Source of the DNA: Turicibacter sp.
GTDB taxonomy: Bacteria; Bacillota; Bacilli; MOL361; Turicibacteraceae
Length of the DNA stretch: 26,378 nucleotides
Assembly (NCBI GenBank): GCA_030531025.1
Contig: JAUMTV010000040.1
Span: forward strand, 1 to 26,378
Direction of reading: 5' to 3'
In this document: piece after piece, positions 8,008 through 15,708 of the stretch
Numbering within the stretch: position 1 is the first letter of the stretch
Layout of the letters: the number at the start of each line of letters is the position of its first letter
Notes under the pieces: model-generated
What the model was told of the DNA's origin: nothing
What the model saw: only the letters and a program-made list of their open reading frames with translations
The model's database searches: none
Made by a program: the position numbers and the translations under genes

Positions 8008-8114
8008 TAGTAAAATTATTTGTTTTCACAAAATTATATAGATAAAAGAAATTTTAGTGGATTTAAAATAAAAGGATATGACACTGCCAAAAAATAATTA
8101 ATGATTCAATATTA

Positions 8115-8135
8115 ATATATATATATATATATATA
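8115..8135. repeat. AT dinucleotide microsatellite
   Basis: About ten uninterrupted AT units lie just upstream of the predicted promoter of the lipoprotein gene. Slippage here could vary promoter spacing or bending, although it is outside the -35/-10 spacer. Confidence 0.7.
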
Positions 8136-8147
8136 AATTTTATCTTT

Positions 8148-8176
8148 TTGTAACTTGTTATATTGAAACTTATTAT
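8148..8176 (+). promoter_or_regulatory. Probable promoter of the lipoprotein gene
   Basis: TTGTAA (8148-8153) and TATTAT (8171-8176) are separated by 17 bp. AAGGAGA sits just before the ATG at 8218. Confidence 0.5.
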
Positions 8177-8217
8177 GATAAACTAAAAAAGAAAAAAGAA
8201 CATAAGGAGATAAAAGC

Positions 8218-8709
8218 ATGAAAAAGTTAACTGTTTTATTTGTAGCCATGTTAATGTCATTATCTATGGTAGGATGTGGATCTAAAACTTCAAAAGGAGA
8301 TCCAATTTTATCGGAAGATCTTACTTCTATATTAGAAAAAGTATATGAAAGCGCAGATTTTGATAAAGAACAAAAAGATGCAATAAAAAATTATGAAACA
8401 ACTAAGCTTGATGAAGGTAATGCTGAATTTATATTAGGATCTGAAGAGGTAAAATTCAAAGAAGGTATTTTATCAGCTCCATTGCAAAATGTTATACCAT
8501 ATCAATTAGTGCTACTTAGATTGGAAGACGGTTCAGACATTGAAGCTACAAAAGAAATTCTATCAAAAAATGCAAATCCAAGAAAATGGGTATGTGTTGA
8601 AGCGGAAGAGGTTGTGATTGAGAATATAGATAATATAGTATTATTTATGATGGCTAATGAAGCAGAAGCTACTGCAGTAAAAAATGCATTTATGAATTTA
8701 GAAAAATAA
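8218..8709 (+). CDS. Putative lipoprotein, DUF4358-like
   Basis: A 163-aa exported lipoprotein. A lysine-containing N-terminus and hydrophobic core (LTVLFVAMLMSLSMVGC) end in a lipobox with the lipid-modified cysteine at C20, followed by a Ser/Lys/Gly linker. The mature part contains IPYQLVLLRLEDGSDIEATKEIL and an alternating pattern resembling DUF4358 lipoproteins, which in clostridia are often found beside MBOAT and DHHW genes, as here. That family call is from memory and context and is moderate. It probably sits on the outer face of the membrane and helps the O-acetylation genes that follow, but nothing catalytic is visible. A terminator hairpin separates it from the MBOAT gene. Confidence 0.7.
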   Translation: MKKLTVLFVAMLMSLSMVGCGSKTSKGDPILSEDLTSILEKVYESADFDKEQKDAIKNYETTKLDEGNAEFILGSEEVKFKEGILSAPLQNVIPYQLVLLRLEDGSDIEATKEILSKNANPRKWVCVEAEEVVIENIDNIVLFMMANEAEATAVKNAFMNLEK

Positions 8710-8766
8710 AAATACCTTATTGTATAAATAATTATTATATGACTAAGATAAATAAGTATAGATATT

Positions 8767-8802
8767 AAAGCAGTCTGGAATATGTTTTTCAGACTGCTTT
8801 TT
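8767..8802 (+). terminator. Intrinsic terminator directly upstream of the MBOAT ribosome binding site
   Basis: AAAGCAGTCTG (8767-8777) pairs with CAGACTGCTTT (8790-8800) and is followed by T's to 8802. The AGGAGG of the next gene starts at 8804, leaving no room for a promoter in between. Expression of the MBOAT gene therefore needs read-through, a start point upstream of the hairpin, or conditional antitermination. Confidence 0.8.
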
Positions 8803-8814
8803 AGGAGGATAAAA

Positions 8815-10218
8815 TTGATATTTTCAAGTATAAGTTTTTTATATTATTTTTTACCTGCAACAATTATTTTATATTTTTTAACAAAAGATAGATATAAAAA
8901 TTTTATTTTATTATTATGCAGTTTATTATTTTATTTTGTAGGAGAGCCAGTATATTGTTTATTAATGATTTTTTCAGCATTTAGTGGATATATACATGGT
9001 TTACTTATTGAAAAATATAAAGGAAGTGGGTATTCTAGATACTTTCTTATATCGTCCATAGTAGTTAGTGTAGGGCTTTTAGGTTTATTTAAATATTCTA
9101 ATTTTTTTATTGGTAATATAAATAATATTTTTAAATTAAATATTAAATTTCTAAAGTTAGTACTTCCCATAGGGATAAGTTTTTACACTTTTCAGATAAT
9201 AAGTTACACAATAGATGTGTATAAAGGAAAAGCAAAGGTATGTGAAAAATTTATTGATTTTGCAACATATGTATGTTTATTTCCACAGTTGATAGCAGGG
9301 CCAATAGTTCGTTATACAAGTATACAAAATGAACTTGATAATAGATATCACTCATTTGAAAACTTTTCTTATGGAACTACTAGATTTATAATAGGATTAT
9401 CTAAAAAAGTATTAATAGCAAATAATTTGGGTGTTTTATTAGAAATATTTAATAGTACAAATAATAAGAGTTTGTTATTTTATTGGATAAGTGCAATTGC
9501 ATTTACTTTGCAAATTTACTTTGATTTTTCTGGGTATAGTGATATGGCAATAGGACTTGGTAAAATTTTGGGTTTTAATTTTCCAGAAAATTTTAACTAC
9601 CCATATATTTCAAAAAGTATAAGTGAGTTTTGGAGAAGATGGCATATTTCATTAGGTAGTTTTTTTAGAGATTATGTATATATTCCCCTTGGTGGAAATC
9701 GTGTTAAGAAAAGTAGATGGGTATTTAATATTTTTATAGTATGGTTTTTAACTGGATTTTGGCATGGAGCAAGTTGGAATTTTATATTATGGGGATTATA
9801 CTTTGCAATTTTTATTATATTAGAAAAATTATTTTTGTTCAAAATATTAGAGAAGCTACCAAATCTTGTATGTAACATTTACGTTATTTTCTTTATAACA
9901 ATTAGTTTTGTTATTTTTAATAATGATAATATTAGCGATGTTTTTAGTTATTTATCATATATGTTTGGTAAAGGAGATATACCTTTAAGTAACGATATAT
10001 CAATATATTATTTGAAAAGTTATCTTTTATTGTTAATAATATCAGTTATAGGCTCAACTCCATTATTAAAAACTATAATTTATAAAATTAAGCAGAATAA
10101 ACTTGGTGAAAAAATACTGTTTTATCTAGAAATAATATTTAATATAGCACTTCTGTTATTAATTACGGCTTATTTAATAGACGCTTCATTTAATCCGTTT
10201 TTATATTTTAGATTTTAG
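8815..10218 (+). CDS. MBOAT-family O-acyltransferase (AlgI/PatA/DltB-like)
   Basis: A 467-aa polytopic membrane protein that moves acyl groups across the membrane for O-acetylation of a surface polymer. MBOAT landmarks are clear: IYFDFSGYSDMAIGLG, NFNYPYISKSISEFWRRWHISL, YIPLGGNR, and FWHGASWNF with the catalytic histidine at about H317. I start it at TTG 8815 because AGGAGG (8804-8809) is 5 nt upstream and the product then begins MIFSSISFLYYFLP, the usual start of this family. The in-frame ATG at 8782 lies in the loop of a terminator and has no ribosome binding site. The stop overlaps the ribosome binding site of the DHHW gene, so those two form a tight pair. The acceptor polymer is unknown. 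Confidence 0.9.
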   Translation: MIFSSISFLYYFLPATIILYFLTKDRYKNFILLLCSLLFYFVGEPVYCLLMIFSAFSGYIHGLLIEKYKGSGYSRYFLISSIVVSVGLLGLFKYSNFFIGNINNIFKLNIKFLKLVLPIGISFYTFQIISYTIDVYKGKAKVCEKFIDFATYVCLFPQLIAGPIVRYTSIQNELDNRYHSFENFSYGTTRFIIGLSKKVLIANNLGVLLEIFNSTNNKSLLFYWISAIAFTLQIYFDFSGYSDMAIGLGKILGFNFPENFNYPYISKSISEFWRRWHISLGSFFRDYVYIPLGGNRVKKSRWVFNIFIVWFLTGFWHGASWNFILWGLYFAIFIILEKLFLFKILEKLPNLVCNIYVIFFITISFVIFNNDNISDVFSYLSYMFGKGDIPLSNDISIYYLKSYLLLLIISVIGSTPLLKTIIYKIKQNKLGEKILFYLEIIFNIALLLLITAYLIDASFNPFLYFRF

Positions 10219-10229
10219 GAGGGATTAAA

Positions 10230-11333
10230 ATGAATAAAAAAACTAAAAATATTATTGTATCGATAAGCTTTATAAGCGTATTAATTGGGTTTAGTATTGT
10301 TAATCTTTTAATTGAAGATAAATATATTTCATATAGTGAGCGAAGAAAATTAAAGCAATTACCTAATTTAACAGTAGAAAGACTTTTAAATGGAGAGTAT
10401 TTTGGAGAAATAGAAAATTATTTGCAAGATCAATTTATTTTAAGAGATGATTTTAGATACTTAAAAGCTTTTACAAATTTTAAGTTATTAAATCAAAAAG
10501 ATAATAGTGGTATCTACTTGATTGATAATAACATTTATCAAATGAGTTATAAATTTAATGAAAAGTCTGTATATAATGCAGCTAAAATATATAATAAAAT
10601 ATCGTCAAAATATTTTAAAGATGATAATATTTACTATACTATAATTCCCGATAAAAATTATTTTGTGCCAAAGGATAGAGGATATTTATCTTTAGATTAT
10701 GATAAAATGACTAAAATTATGGAAGATAATACAGAAAATATGAAGTATATAAATATAATGAATGATTTAAATATCGATGACTACTATAAAACGGATTTAC
10801 ATTGGAGACAGGATAAAATTATAAAAATAGCTGATAAGATTTTATTATCCATGGGAAAAGATAAAGTATCATCTTATAATTATAGAAAAAAAGAATTTTA
10901 TCCTTTTTACGGCTCTTATTATGGACAAGGAGCTATAAAAGTTGAACCAGATAAATTAATATATTTAACAAACAATATTATGGAAAATTGTAAAGTATAT
11001 GACTCAGACAATAAGGAATATAGAAAAATATATAAAGATGCAGAATTTAATGATGTGGATTCTTATAATATATTTCTAGGTGGACCTAAAGCTATTTTAG
11101 AAATAGAAAATAAGTATAGTGAAAATAATAATGAACTTTATATTTTCAGAGATTCTTTTGGAAGTAGTATAGCACCATTATTAGTTAGTGAGTACTCTAA
11201 AATAACTTTAATAGATTTAAGATATATATCTTCAACATTATTAGAAAAATATCTTAATCCAAAAGAAAATAGTGATGTATTATTCATGTATAACACTTTA
11301 ATTTTAAATGATAGTAGTGTTATATCTAGATAA
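10230..11333 (+). CDS. DHHW-family protein (AlgJ/AlgX-like SGNH acetyltransferase partner)
   Basis: A 367-aa protein with one N-terminal membrane segment (about residues 9-28) and an extracytoplasmic SGNH-like domain. The family's DxHW motif is seen as TDLHW (D189, H191, W192) and the serine segment as FRDSFGSS (D308, S309). Together these would form the Ser-His-Asp site that accepts acetyl from the MBOAT protein and passes it to a polymer, as AlgJ/AlgX do in alginate acetylation. The ribosome binding site AGGAGGG overlaps the end of the MBOAT gene, 11 bp upstream. Membrane anchoring plus the MBOAT partner makes a cell-surface O-acetylation role likely; the polymer is not shown. Confidence 0.87.
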   Translation: MNKKTKNIIVSISFISVLIGFSIVNLLIEDKYISYSERRKLKQLPNLTVERLLNGEYFGEIENYLQDQFILRDDFRYLKAFTNFKLLNQKDNSGIYLIDNNIYQMSYKFNEKSVYNAAKIYNKISSKYFKDDNIYYTIIPDKNYFVPKDRGYLSLDYDKMTKIMEDNTENMKYINIMNDLNIDDYYKTDLHWRQDKIIKIADKILLSMGKDKVSSYNYRKKEFYPFYGSYYGQGAIKVEPDKLIYLTNNIMENCKVYDSDNKEYRKIYKDAEFNDVDSYNIFLGGPKAILEIENKYSENNNELYIFRDSFGSSIAPLLVSEYSKITLIDLRYISSTLLEKYLNPKENSDVLFMYNTLILNDSSVISR

Positions 11334-11375
11334 CAAATAAACTATATATTATAAAAATTTTAAAATGTAATTATA

Positions 11376-11384
11376 TGATATAAT
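11376..11384 (+). promoter_or_regulatory. Extended -10 promoter of the flavin reductase-like gene
   Basis: TGATATAAT is a perfect TGn-TATAAT extended -10, 38 bp upstream of the ATG at 11422. No good -35 is seen. Confidence 0.5.
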
Positions 11385-11421
11385 TTTTCATATAGAATTA
11401 ATTTTAGGGGGGATTAATAAA

Positions 11422-11916
11422 ATGAATTTTTATGAAGATATGGCTTCTGCCATGGAGAATCTGACTGAAAGAGGGGCATTTTTAACTGTAAAAAATAATA
11501 ATATAGTAAATACTATGACTATAGCATGGGGATATATAGGATATAGTTGGAATAAACCATTTTTTGTTGCTATGGTAAGGCCTCAAAGGTATACTCAAGA
11601 ATTGATAAAAGATGCAAAGGATTATACAATAAGTATACCTTACTCTGATGAAATGAAAGAAGCGCTTATTATATGTGGAACAAAGTCAGGTAGAGATATA
11701 GATAAAGAAAAAGAAGCAAATATAAAATTTGTACCTAGCAAAAAAATAGAATCACCAGTAGTAGATAATTGTAACATGTACTATGAGTGTAATATAAAAT
11801 ATATAGATGTATTAGATAAAGAAAAATTTCCACAAGAGTTAAAAGGAAATTATCCAAATGATGACTATCATTACTTATATTATGGTGAAATAGTAGAATG
11901 TTATAAAAATAAATAA
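11422..11916 (+). CDS. Flavin reductase-like / flavoredoxin FMN-binding protein
   Basis: A 164-aa protein of the flavin reductase-like split-barrel family (flavoredoxin, HpaC relatives), which binds FMN and passes electrons in the cytosol. Family marks are FLTVKNNNIVNTMTIAWGYIGYSWNKPFFVAMVRPQRYT near the N-terminus, the DYTISIPY strand, and a CGTKSGRDIDKEKEANI stretch matching the GxxSGRD...K loop. Length is normal. A GGGGGG ribosome binding site precedes the ATG. It is bounded by its own promoter and terminator. The next gene, a nitroreductase, is another flavoenzyme but has a separate promoter. The natural electron partner is unknown. Confidence 0.88.
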   Translation: MNFYEDMASAMENLTERGAFLTVKNNNIVNTMTIAWGYIGYSWNKPFFVAMVRPQRYTQELIKDAKDYTISIPYSDEMKEALIICGTKSGRDIDKEKEANIKFVPSKKIESPVVDNCNMYYECNIKYIDVLDKEKFPQELKGNYPNDDYHYLYYGEIVECYKNK

Positions 11917-11924
11917 AATAAAAG

Positions 11925-11966
11925 ATGTTGTCTATATTATTAAGTAAAAATAGACAACATTTTTTA
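11925..11966 (+). terminator. Intrinsic terminator after the flavin reductase-like gene
   Basis: ATGTTGTCTAT (11925-11935) pairs perfectly with ATAGACAACAT (11950-11960) around a 14-nt loop, followed by a T-run. Confidence 0.88.
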
Positions 11967-12024
11967 GTTTAGTGAAGAGGTTCTAAATTATTTCTATAAG
12001 AGTTTAAATATGGAAATAAAATAT

Positions 12025-12053
12025 TTGACAGAAAAAAATATAATGTATATAAT
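12025..12053 (+). promoter_or_regulatory. Consensus sigma-A promoter of the nitroreductase gene
   Basis: TTGACA (12025-12030), a 17-bp spacer and TATAAT (12048-12053) form an exact consensus. No operator-like dyad overlaps it, suggesting strong constitutive transcription. AAGGAG (12077-12082) is the ribosome binding site. Confidence 0.85.
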
Positions 12054-12090
12054 CAGTTTGAAAATATTAGCTAAATAAGGAGTATTTAAC

Positions 12091-12729
12091 ATGACAAACT
12101 TAGATTTCATTTATAATCGTAAAAGTGTTAGAAAATTCAAAGACACAAAAATACCTAAAGAAGATATTTTAGAACTAATAAAAGCAGGAACTTTTGCTCC
12201 ATCTCCAAAGCATCAACAAAACTGGCATTTTGTAGTACTGCAAAATAGAGAAATAATAAATGAAATGGCAGACATAGTGACAAAAAGTCACGAAAATATA
12301 GGTTCACTTGCTAAAAACGAAAAAGACTTTAAAAAGCATATGAGTGTAATAAAATATTATACTTGTTTTAAACATGCACCAGTTGTAATTTTAGTATATG
12401 CCTGTGAATATGACATGATAGAATACAAAATACTAAAAGAAAATAATGCTCCTAAAGAAGTATTAGATGTATTAGTGTCCCCACAATCAGGAGCTCAAGG
12501 AATTGGTGCAGCAGTTGAAAATATCTTATTAGCTGCAACTGAAATGGGCTATGGAAGTTGTTATATGACTGGGCCTACTCATGCTAAAAAAGAAATAGAG
12601 GAGCTAATAGGATTTAATAAGGATGGATATGAATTAATGTCAATGATATCTTTAGGAGTTGCTGAAGATAATACTCCACCTCAACCGCCTAGAAAACCTT
12701 TAGAAGATGTAATAACTTTTATAGATTAA
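12091..12729 (+). CDS. Nitroreductase-family NAD(P)H/FMN oxidoreductase
   Basis: A 212-aa flavoprotein of the nitroreductase fold. The N-terminal FMN phosphate-binding motif NRKSVRKFKD is followed by AGTFAPSPKHQQNWHFVVL, the usual substrate/FMN loop. The C-terminal half contains GAAVENILLAATEMGYGSCYMTGP and LISLGV-like SMISLGVAEDNTPPQPPRKPLEDV, the standard family ending. Such enzymes reduce nitro compounds, quinones or flavins with NAD(P)H, and the native substrate cannot be read from sequence. The gene has a consensus promoter and its own terminator, so it is a monocistron and likely well expressed. Confidence 0.9.
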   Translation: MTNLDFIYNRKSVRKFKDTKIPKEDILELIKAGTFAPSPKHQQNWHFVVLQNREIINEMADIVTKSHENIGSLAKNEKDFKKHMSVIKYYTCFKHAPVVILVYACEYDMIEYKILKENNAPKEVLDVLVSPQSGAQGIGAAVENILLAATEMGYGSCYMTGPTHAKKEIEELIGFNKDGYELMSMISLGVAEDNTPPQPPRKPLEDVITFID

Positions 12730-12734
12730 TAAAT

Positions 12735-12777
12735 AAACTGTAGTAAAGATAAAAACTTACTACAGTTTTTGTTTTTT
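12735..12777 (+). terminator. Intrinsic terminator after the nitroreductase gene
   Basis: AAACTGTAGTAA (12735-12746) pairs with TTACTACAGTTT (12757-12768), followed by T-rich sequence. It may also stop minus-strand transcription of the converging Fis-type gene, although less well. Confidence 0.82.
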
Positions 12778-12799
12778 ATTATATATTATATATTTGTCA

Positions 12800-13399
12800 T
12801 TATTCCCCAGTATTAATATTATATTTTTTTACTTTTCTATAAAGAGTAGCGATTCCAATATTTAGAGCTTTAGCCACTTGTTTCATTTCTTGTGTATTAC
12901 TACCGTATTTCTTTATAGCTTTTTCAATTTCTTCTTTTTCTAATTGTTCAACGGTTTTGATTTCTTCTTTATACATTTCATCTAGTTTATATGATATTAA
13001 ATTTGACATACTGTTTATAAACTCACGTAAGTCTTGATCTTTAGATAAAATTTTATTTTTCTGTTCTTCTGTAAAAGCAGCTATTCCAAGAATTCCTAAA
13101 TTATCATCTCCAAGTTTAATCGGAGTACAGATATCAGCAAGTTCTTTGCAATCTTTATTATGTATGCAGTCCTTGCAGCTGTGTTCAAGTTCACGATTAA
13201 ATATATAAGATTTACTATTATTTAATACATTAGAATAAACTGATTTATCAGAAATTTTTTCACCTATTCTACTTTCGAAAATTCCAGTTCCTGCTATTCT
13301 GACTAAGTCTCTTGATACAACAGTCACATCCACGTCAAGAACTGTAGAAATATTTTGACAAATACTTTGTATATAATTTGTAATATCAATTAATTTCAA
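12800..13399 (-). CDS. Fis-type HTH regulator with sensory domain but no AAA+ module
   Basis: A 199-aa protein. The N-terminal about 145 residues resemble the sensory domain found at the front of clostridial sigma-54 activators (VDVTVVSRDLVRIAGTG, then a cysteine cluster in CKDCIHNKDCKELADICTPI and LGILGIAAF). The C-terminus (about 150-199) is a Fis-type HTH (EEIEKAIKKYG ... VAKALNIGIATLYRKVKKY). The central AAA+ ATPase is absent, so it cannot open sigma-54 promoters and more likely acts as a simple repressor or activator. I start it at TTG 13399: GGGAGG (13412-13407) is 7 nt upstream, whereas the ATG at 13417 has that sequence inside its own coding region. It is divergent from cysK-cysE, which makes it a candidate regulator of cysteine synthesis. 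The cysteine cluster could bind metal or sense redox. Target and ligand are inferred. Confidence 0.75.
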   Translation of the reverse strand: MKLIDITNYIQSICQNISTVLDVDVTVVSRDLVRIAGTGIFESRIGEKISDKSVYSNVLNNSKSYIFNRELEHSCKDCIHNKDCKELADICTPIKLGDDNLGILGIAAFTEEQKNKILSKDQDLREFINSMSNLISYKLDEMYKEEIKTVEQLEKEEIEKAIKKYGSNTQEMKQVAKALNIGIATLYRKVKKYNINTGE

Positions 13400-13446
13400 G
13401 TTTGAACCTCCCAACATAATTTATTTGAAAAGTTGTAGTTTATTCA

Positions 13447-13455
13447 AGTATATCA
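13447..13455 (-). promoter_or_regulatory. Extended -10 promoter of the Fis-type regulator
   Basis: On the minus strand TGATATACT forms a TGn-TATACT extended -10, about 48 bp upstream of the proposed TTG start. No convincing -35 is seen. Confidence 0.4.
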
Positions 13456-13547
13456 TATTATTATTACTAATTTTAGGATAATAATTATTTTTAAAAAGGT
13501 AAAATTTTGAAAATGTAAAAATTTACTATTAAAAAGATCATACTTTA

Positions 13548-13594
13548 TTGAATTATCATTTTGATAGTGCTATAATGTTATTATCAAAATGATA
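13548..13594 (+). promoter_or_regulatory. cysK-cysE promoter with two TATCA-N3-TGATA operators
   Basis: TTGAAT (13548-13553) and a perfect TATAAT (13571-13576) are 17 bp apart. One 13-bp palindrome, TATCATTTTGATA (13554-13566), fills the spacer, and a second, TATCAAAATGATA (13582-13594), covers the predicted start point. The arrangement is that of a repressor site pair and recurs base-for-base in spacing at the cystine symporter promoter (16365-16411). Confidence 0.8.
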
Positions 13595-13626
13595 ATTGGT
13601 TAATATATTATATTGGGGTGATTAAA

Positions 13627-14523
13627 ATGAAATATGAAAATGCTTTAGACTTAATAGGTAGTACACCTATGATTTGTTTAAAAACTATTGGGTATGAAAA
13701 TGTTTTTGTTAAACTTGAAAAATATAATCCTGGAGGAAGTATAAAGGATAGAATAGCATTATCTATGATAGAAGGAGCAGAAAAGAAAAATATCTTAAAT
13801 AAAGATAGTGTATTAGTTGAAGCAACAAGTGGAAATACTGGCATAGGTCTTGCTATGGTTGGAAATTTAAAGGGATATAAGGTTGTAATAATAATGCCTG
13901 AAACCATGAGTATAGAAAGAAGACAATTAGTTAAAGCCTTTGGAGCAGAACTAATTTTAACTGATGGGTCTAAGGGCATGAATGGTTCTATAGAAAAGCT
14001 AGAAGAGTTATTAAGAAATAATAAAAATTATATAAATTTAGGTCAATTTGAAAATGAAGATAATCCTAGAATTCATTATGAAAAAACCGGCCCAGAAATA
14101 TATGATGAAATACCAGATGTAGATATGATTATAGCTGGAATTGGTTCAGGTGGAACAATAAGTGGTATAGGAAAATTCTTGAAGGAAAAAAATAATAATG
14201 TGAAAGCAATCGGTATAGAACCAAAAGCATCACCACTAATTACTGAAGGTAAATTTGGACCTCATAAAATTCAAGGAATAGGTGCTAATTTTATACCTAA
14301 AAACTACAATGAAGAAATAGTAGACGAAGTTTTAACTGTTAGTGATGAAGAAGCTTTTGGAGCTGTTAAATTAATTGCTAATAAACTTGGAATACTAGTT
14401 GGAATATCATCAGGAGCTAATATTTTTGGAGCTATAGAATTATCAAAAAAATATCCAAACAAAAAAATAGTTACCATTGCACCTGATGGAATAGATAAAT
14501 ATATGTCCATGGGCATATTTTAG
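13627..14523 (+). CDS. cysK: O-acetylserine sulfhydrylase (cysteine synthase)
   Basis: A 298-aa PLP enzyme making L-cysteine from O-acetylserine and sulfide in the cytosol. The PLP lysine is K40 in NPGGSIKDR. The phosphate/substrate loop TSGNTG lies at about 67-72, and the glycine-rich PLP phosphate loop GSGGT at about 173-177. ISSGANIFGA near the C-terminus is also typical. Length is normal. The frame opens at GTG 13618, but GGGGTG (13615-13620) is clearly the ribosome binding site of ATG 13627. cysE follows 14 bp later, so the two steps of serine-to-cysteine synthesis are in one operon. Transcription is probably controlled by the twin palindromes over the promoter. CysM-type specificity cannot be excluded. 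Confidence 0.93.
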   Translation: MKYENALDLIGSTPMICLKTIGYENVFVKLEKYNPGGSIKDRIALSMIEGAEKKNILNKDSVLVEATSGNTGIGLAMVGNLKGYKVVIIMPETMSIERRQLVKAFGAELILTDGSKGMNGSIEKLEELLRNNKNYINLGQFENEDNPRIHYEKTGPEIYDEIPDVDMIIAGIGSGGTISGIGKFLKEKNNNVKAIGIEPKASPLITEGKFGPHKIQGIGANFIPKNYNEEIVDEVLTVSDEEAFGAVKLIANKLGILVGISSGANIFGAIELSKKYPNKKIVTIAPDGIDKYMSMGIF

Positions 14524-14537
14524 AAAGGCTAAAGAAA

Positions 14538-15104
14538 GTGTTTAAATATATAAATGAAGACTTAAAATATATAATGGATAATGACCCAGCTGCAAGAAAT
14601 AAAATAGAAGTATTTTTACTTTATCCATCAATTCATGCTCTTTTAATATATAGAATATCGCATTTTTTTTATAAACATAAAAGGTTTTTCTCTGCAAGAT
14701 TATTATCTCAATTTGGAAGATTTATAACTGGTATAGAAATACATCCTGGAGCTAAAATAGGATACGGTATTTTAATAGATCATGGCATGGGAGTAGTAAT
14801 AGGTGAAACGGCTATAATTGGTAATAGGGTAACTATATATCAAGGTGTTACTATAGGAGCTACAGGGAATGAAAAAGAGTTTAAGAGACATCCTACTTTA
14901 GGTAATGATATTGTAGTAGGCTCTGGAGCTAAAATTTTAGGACCTGTAAGTATTGGAAATCATAGTAAAATAGGAGCTAACTCAGTAGTTATAAGTGATA
15001 TGCCGGAATATTCAACAGCAGTTGGCATTCCTGCTAGAATAAAGCAAAGAAAAATTAGTGAAGATGAACTAGAGGAAATAGATAATGTAGTTTATTTTAT
15101 ATAG
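14538..15104 (+). CDS. cysE: Serine O-acetyltransferase
   Basis: A 188-aa enzyme that acetylates L-serine with acetyl-CoA, giving the substrate for the CysK encoded just upstream. An N-terminal helical part (about residues 1-60) is followed by left-handed beta-helix hexapeptide repeats (GAKIGYGILIDHGMGVVIGETAIIGNR and onward). The catalytic Asp-His pair is D81/H82, and the PARIKQ segment near the end is typical. Start is GTG 14538, giving MFKYINEDLKYIMDNDPAA, the expected serine acetyltransferase N-terminus, after a modest AAAGG. A strong terminator follows at once. CysE normally associates with CysK through its C-terminal isoleucine, and this protein ends in ...VVYFI, so the cysteine synthase complex contact appears to be kept. 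Confidence 0.93.
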   Translation: MFKYINEDLKYIMDNDPAARNKIEVFLLYPSIHALLIYRISHFFYKHKRFFSARLLSQFGRFITGIEIHPGAKIGYGILIDHGMGVVIGETAIIGNRVTIYQGVTIGATGNEKEFKRHPTLGNDIVVGSGAKILGPVSIGNHSKIGANSVVISDMPEYSTAVGIPARIKQRKISEDELEEIDNVVYFI

Positions 15105-15118
15105 TAGTTTAAGGTTTA

Positions 15119-15143
15119 AAAAGAGGGCTAAAAGCCCTCTTTT
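15119..15143 (+). terminator. Intrinsic terminator after cysE
   Basis: AAAAGAGGGC (15119-15128) pairs with GCCCTCTTTT (15134-15143) around a 5-nt loop. It is G+C-rich for this genome and is the strongest hairpin of the window. Confidence 0.92.
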
Positions 15144-15164
15144 AATATAGTTAAATCAACATAT

Positions 15165-15708
15165 ACCATAGAGATATGTTTTCTAGTTCTGAGTTGGCAT
15201 ATATTTAATATATTTTTGTTTGCTTAGCAATATCTAATATTCCTAATTTATATTTTTCATACATTGAGTAGTCCATTAATTCATTTGTTGAATCTTTAAA
15301 TATATAAATTTCAACTTTTGCAACAAAAAAGCAACTATAACTGTTTTAATAGGGTCTAGTGTTTTAAATCCAAGTAGAGAACCACCGATACAAATAAAAG
15401 AAGCTACAAATAGAAAAAGTATAGACAATAAAAAAGATACTAGTGCTTCTGATTTTTCATGTCTATAATTATATTATTTGTCATTTGGATTTAGTAACTT
15501 TATTTCCAATTAAAACACCTGAAGAATTTATAATATCTGATGCAGAGTGAAGCTCATCTGCTATCATAGAATTTGATTTACTTATTATACCTGTCATGAT
15601 TTTTATTATACTTTCTATTATATTCTATGTAATAGAAAGTAATGTAACTTTGGTTGCTTCTTCAGATCTATATTTCAAAATAAAATCTCTTATATATTTT
15701 ACTACCAA
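15165..15708 (-). pseudogene. Degraded cation diffusion facilitator (CDF) transporter gene
   Basis: No intact gene lies in the roughly 740 bp after the cysE terminator. Pieces of a CDF metal exporter can be read on the minus strand across three frames. The N-terminal part reads YRSEEATKVTLLSIT, a TAG, then IMTGIISKSNSMIADELHSASD with the family's TM2 HxxxD metal site. After a frameshift near 15484 comes DK, a TAA, then YRHEKSEALVSFLLSILF. After another shift in a T-run near 15330 comes IFKDSTNELMDYS, ending at a stop near 15202. The cytosolic C-terminal domain is short or lost, so the left boundary is approximate. At least four lesions make sequencing error unlikely. Zinc or iron was probably the ancestral substrate. 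15709-15886 holds no further gene. Confidence 0.8.

Noticed and set aside
13400..13547. T-box or S-box leader for cysK
   Set aside because: The predicted start point is only about 45 bp before the ATG, leaving no room for a riboswitch, and no T-box or SAM-riboswitch motifs are seen.
13548..13597. Fur/PerR/Zur box at the cysK and tcyP promoters
   Set aside because: The half-sites TGATAAT/ATTATCA are present but face outward with a 3-bp gap, the reverse of the 7-1-7 Fur-type order, and the genes are sulfur rather than iron genes.
13608..13979. Minus-strand frame across the start of cysK
   Set aside because: Antisense to cysK, no ribosome binding site, no recognisable family.
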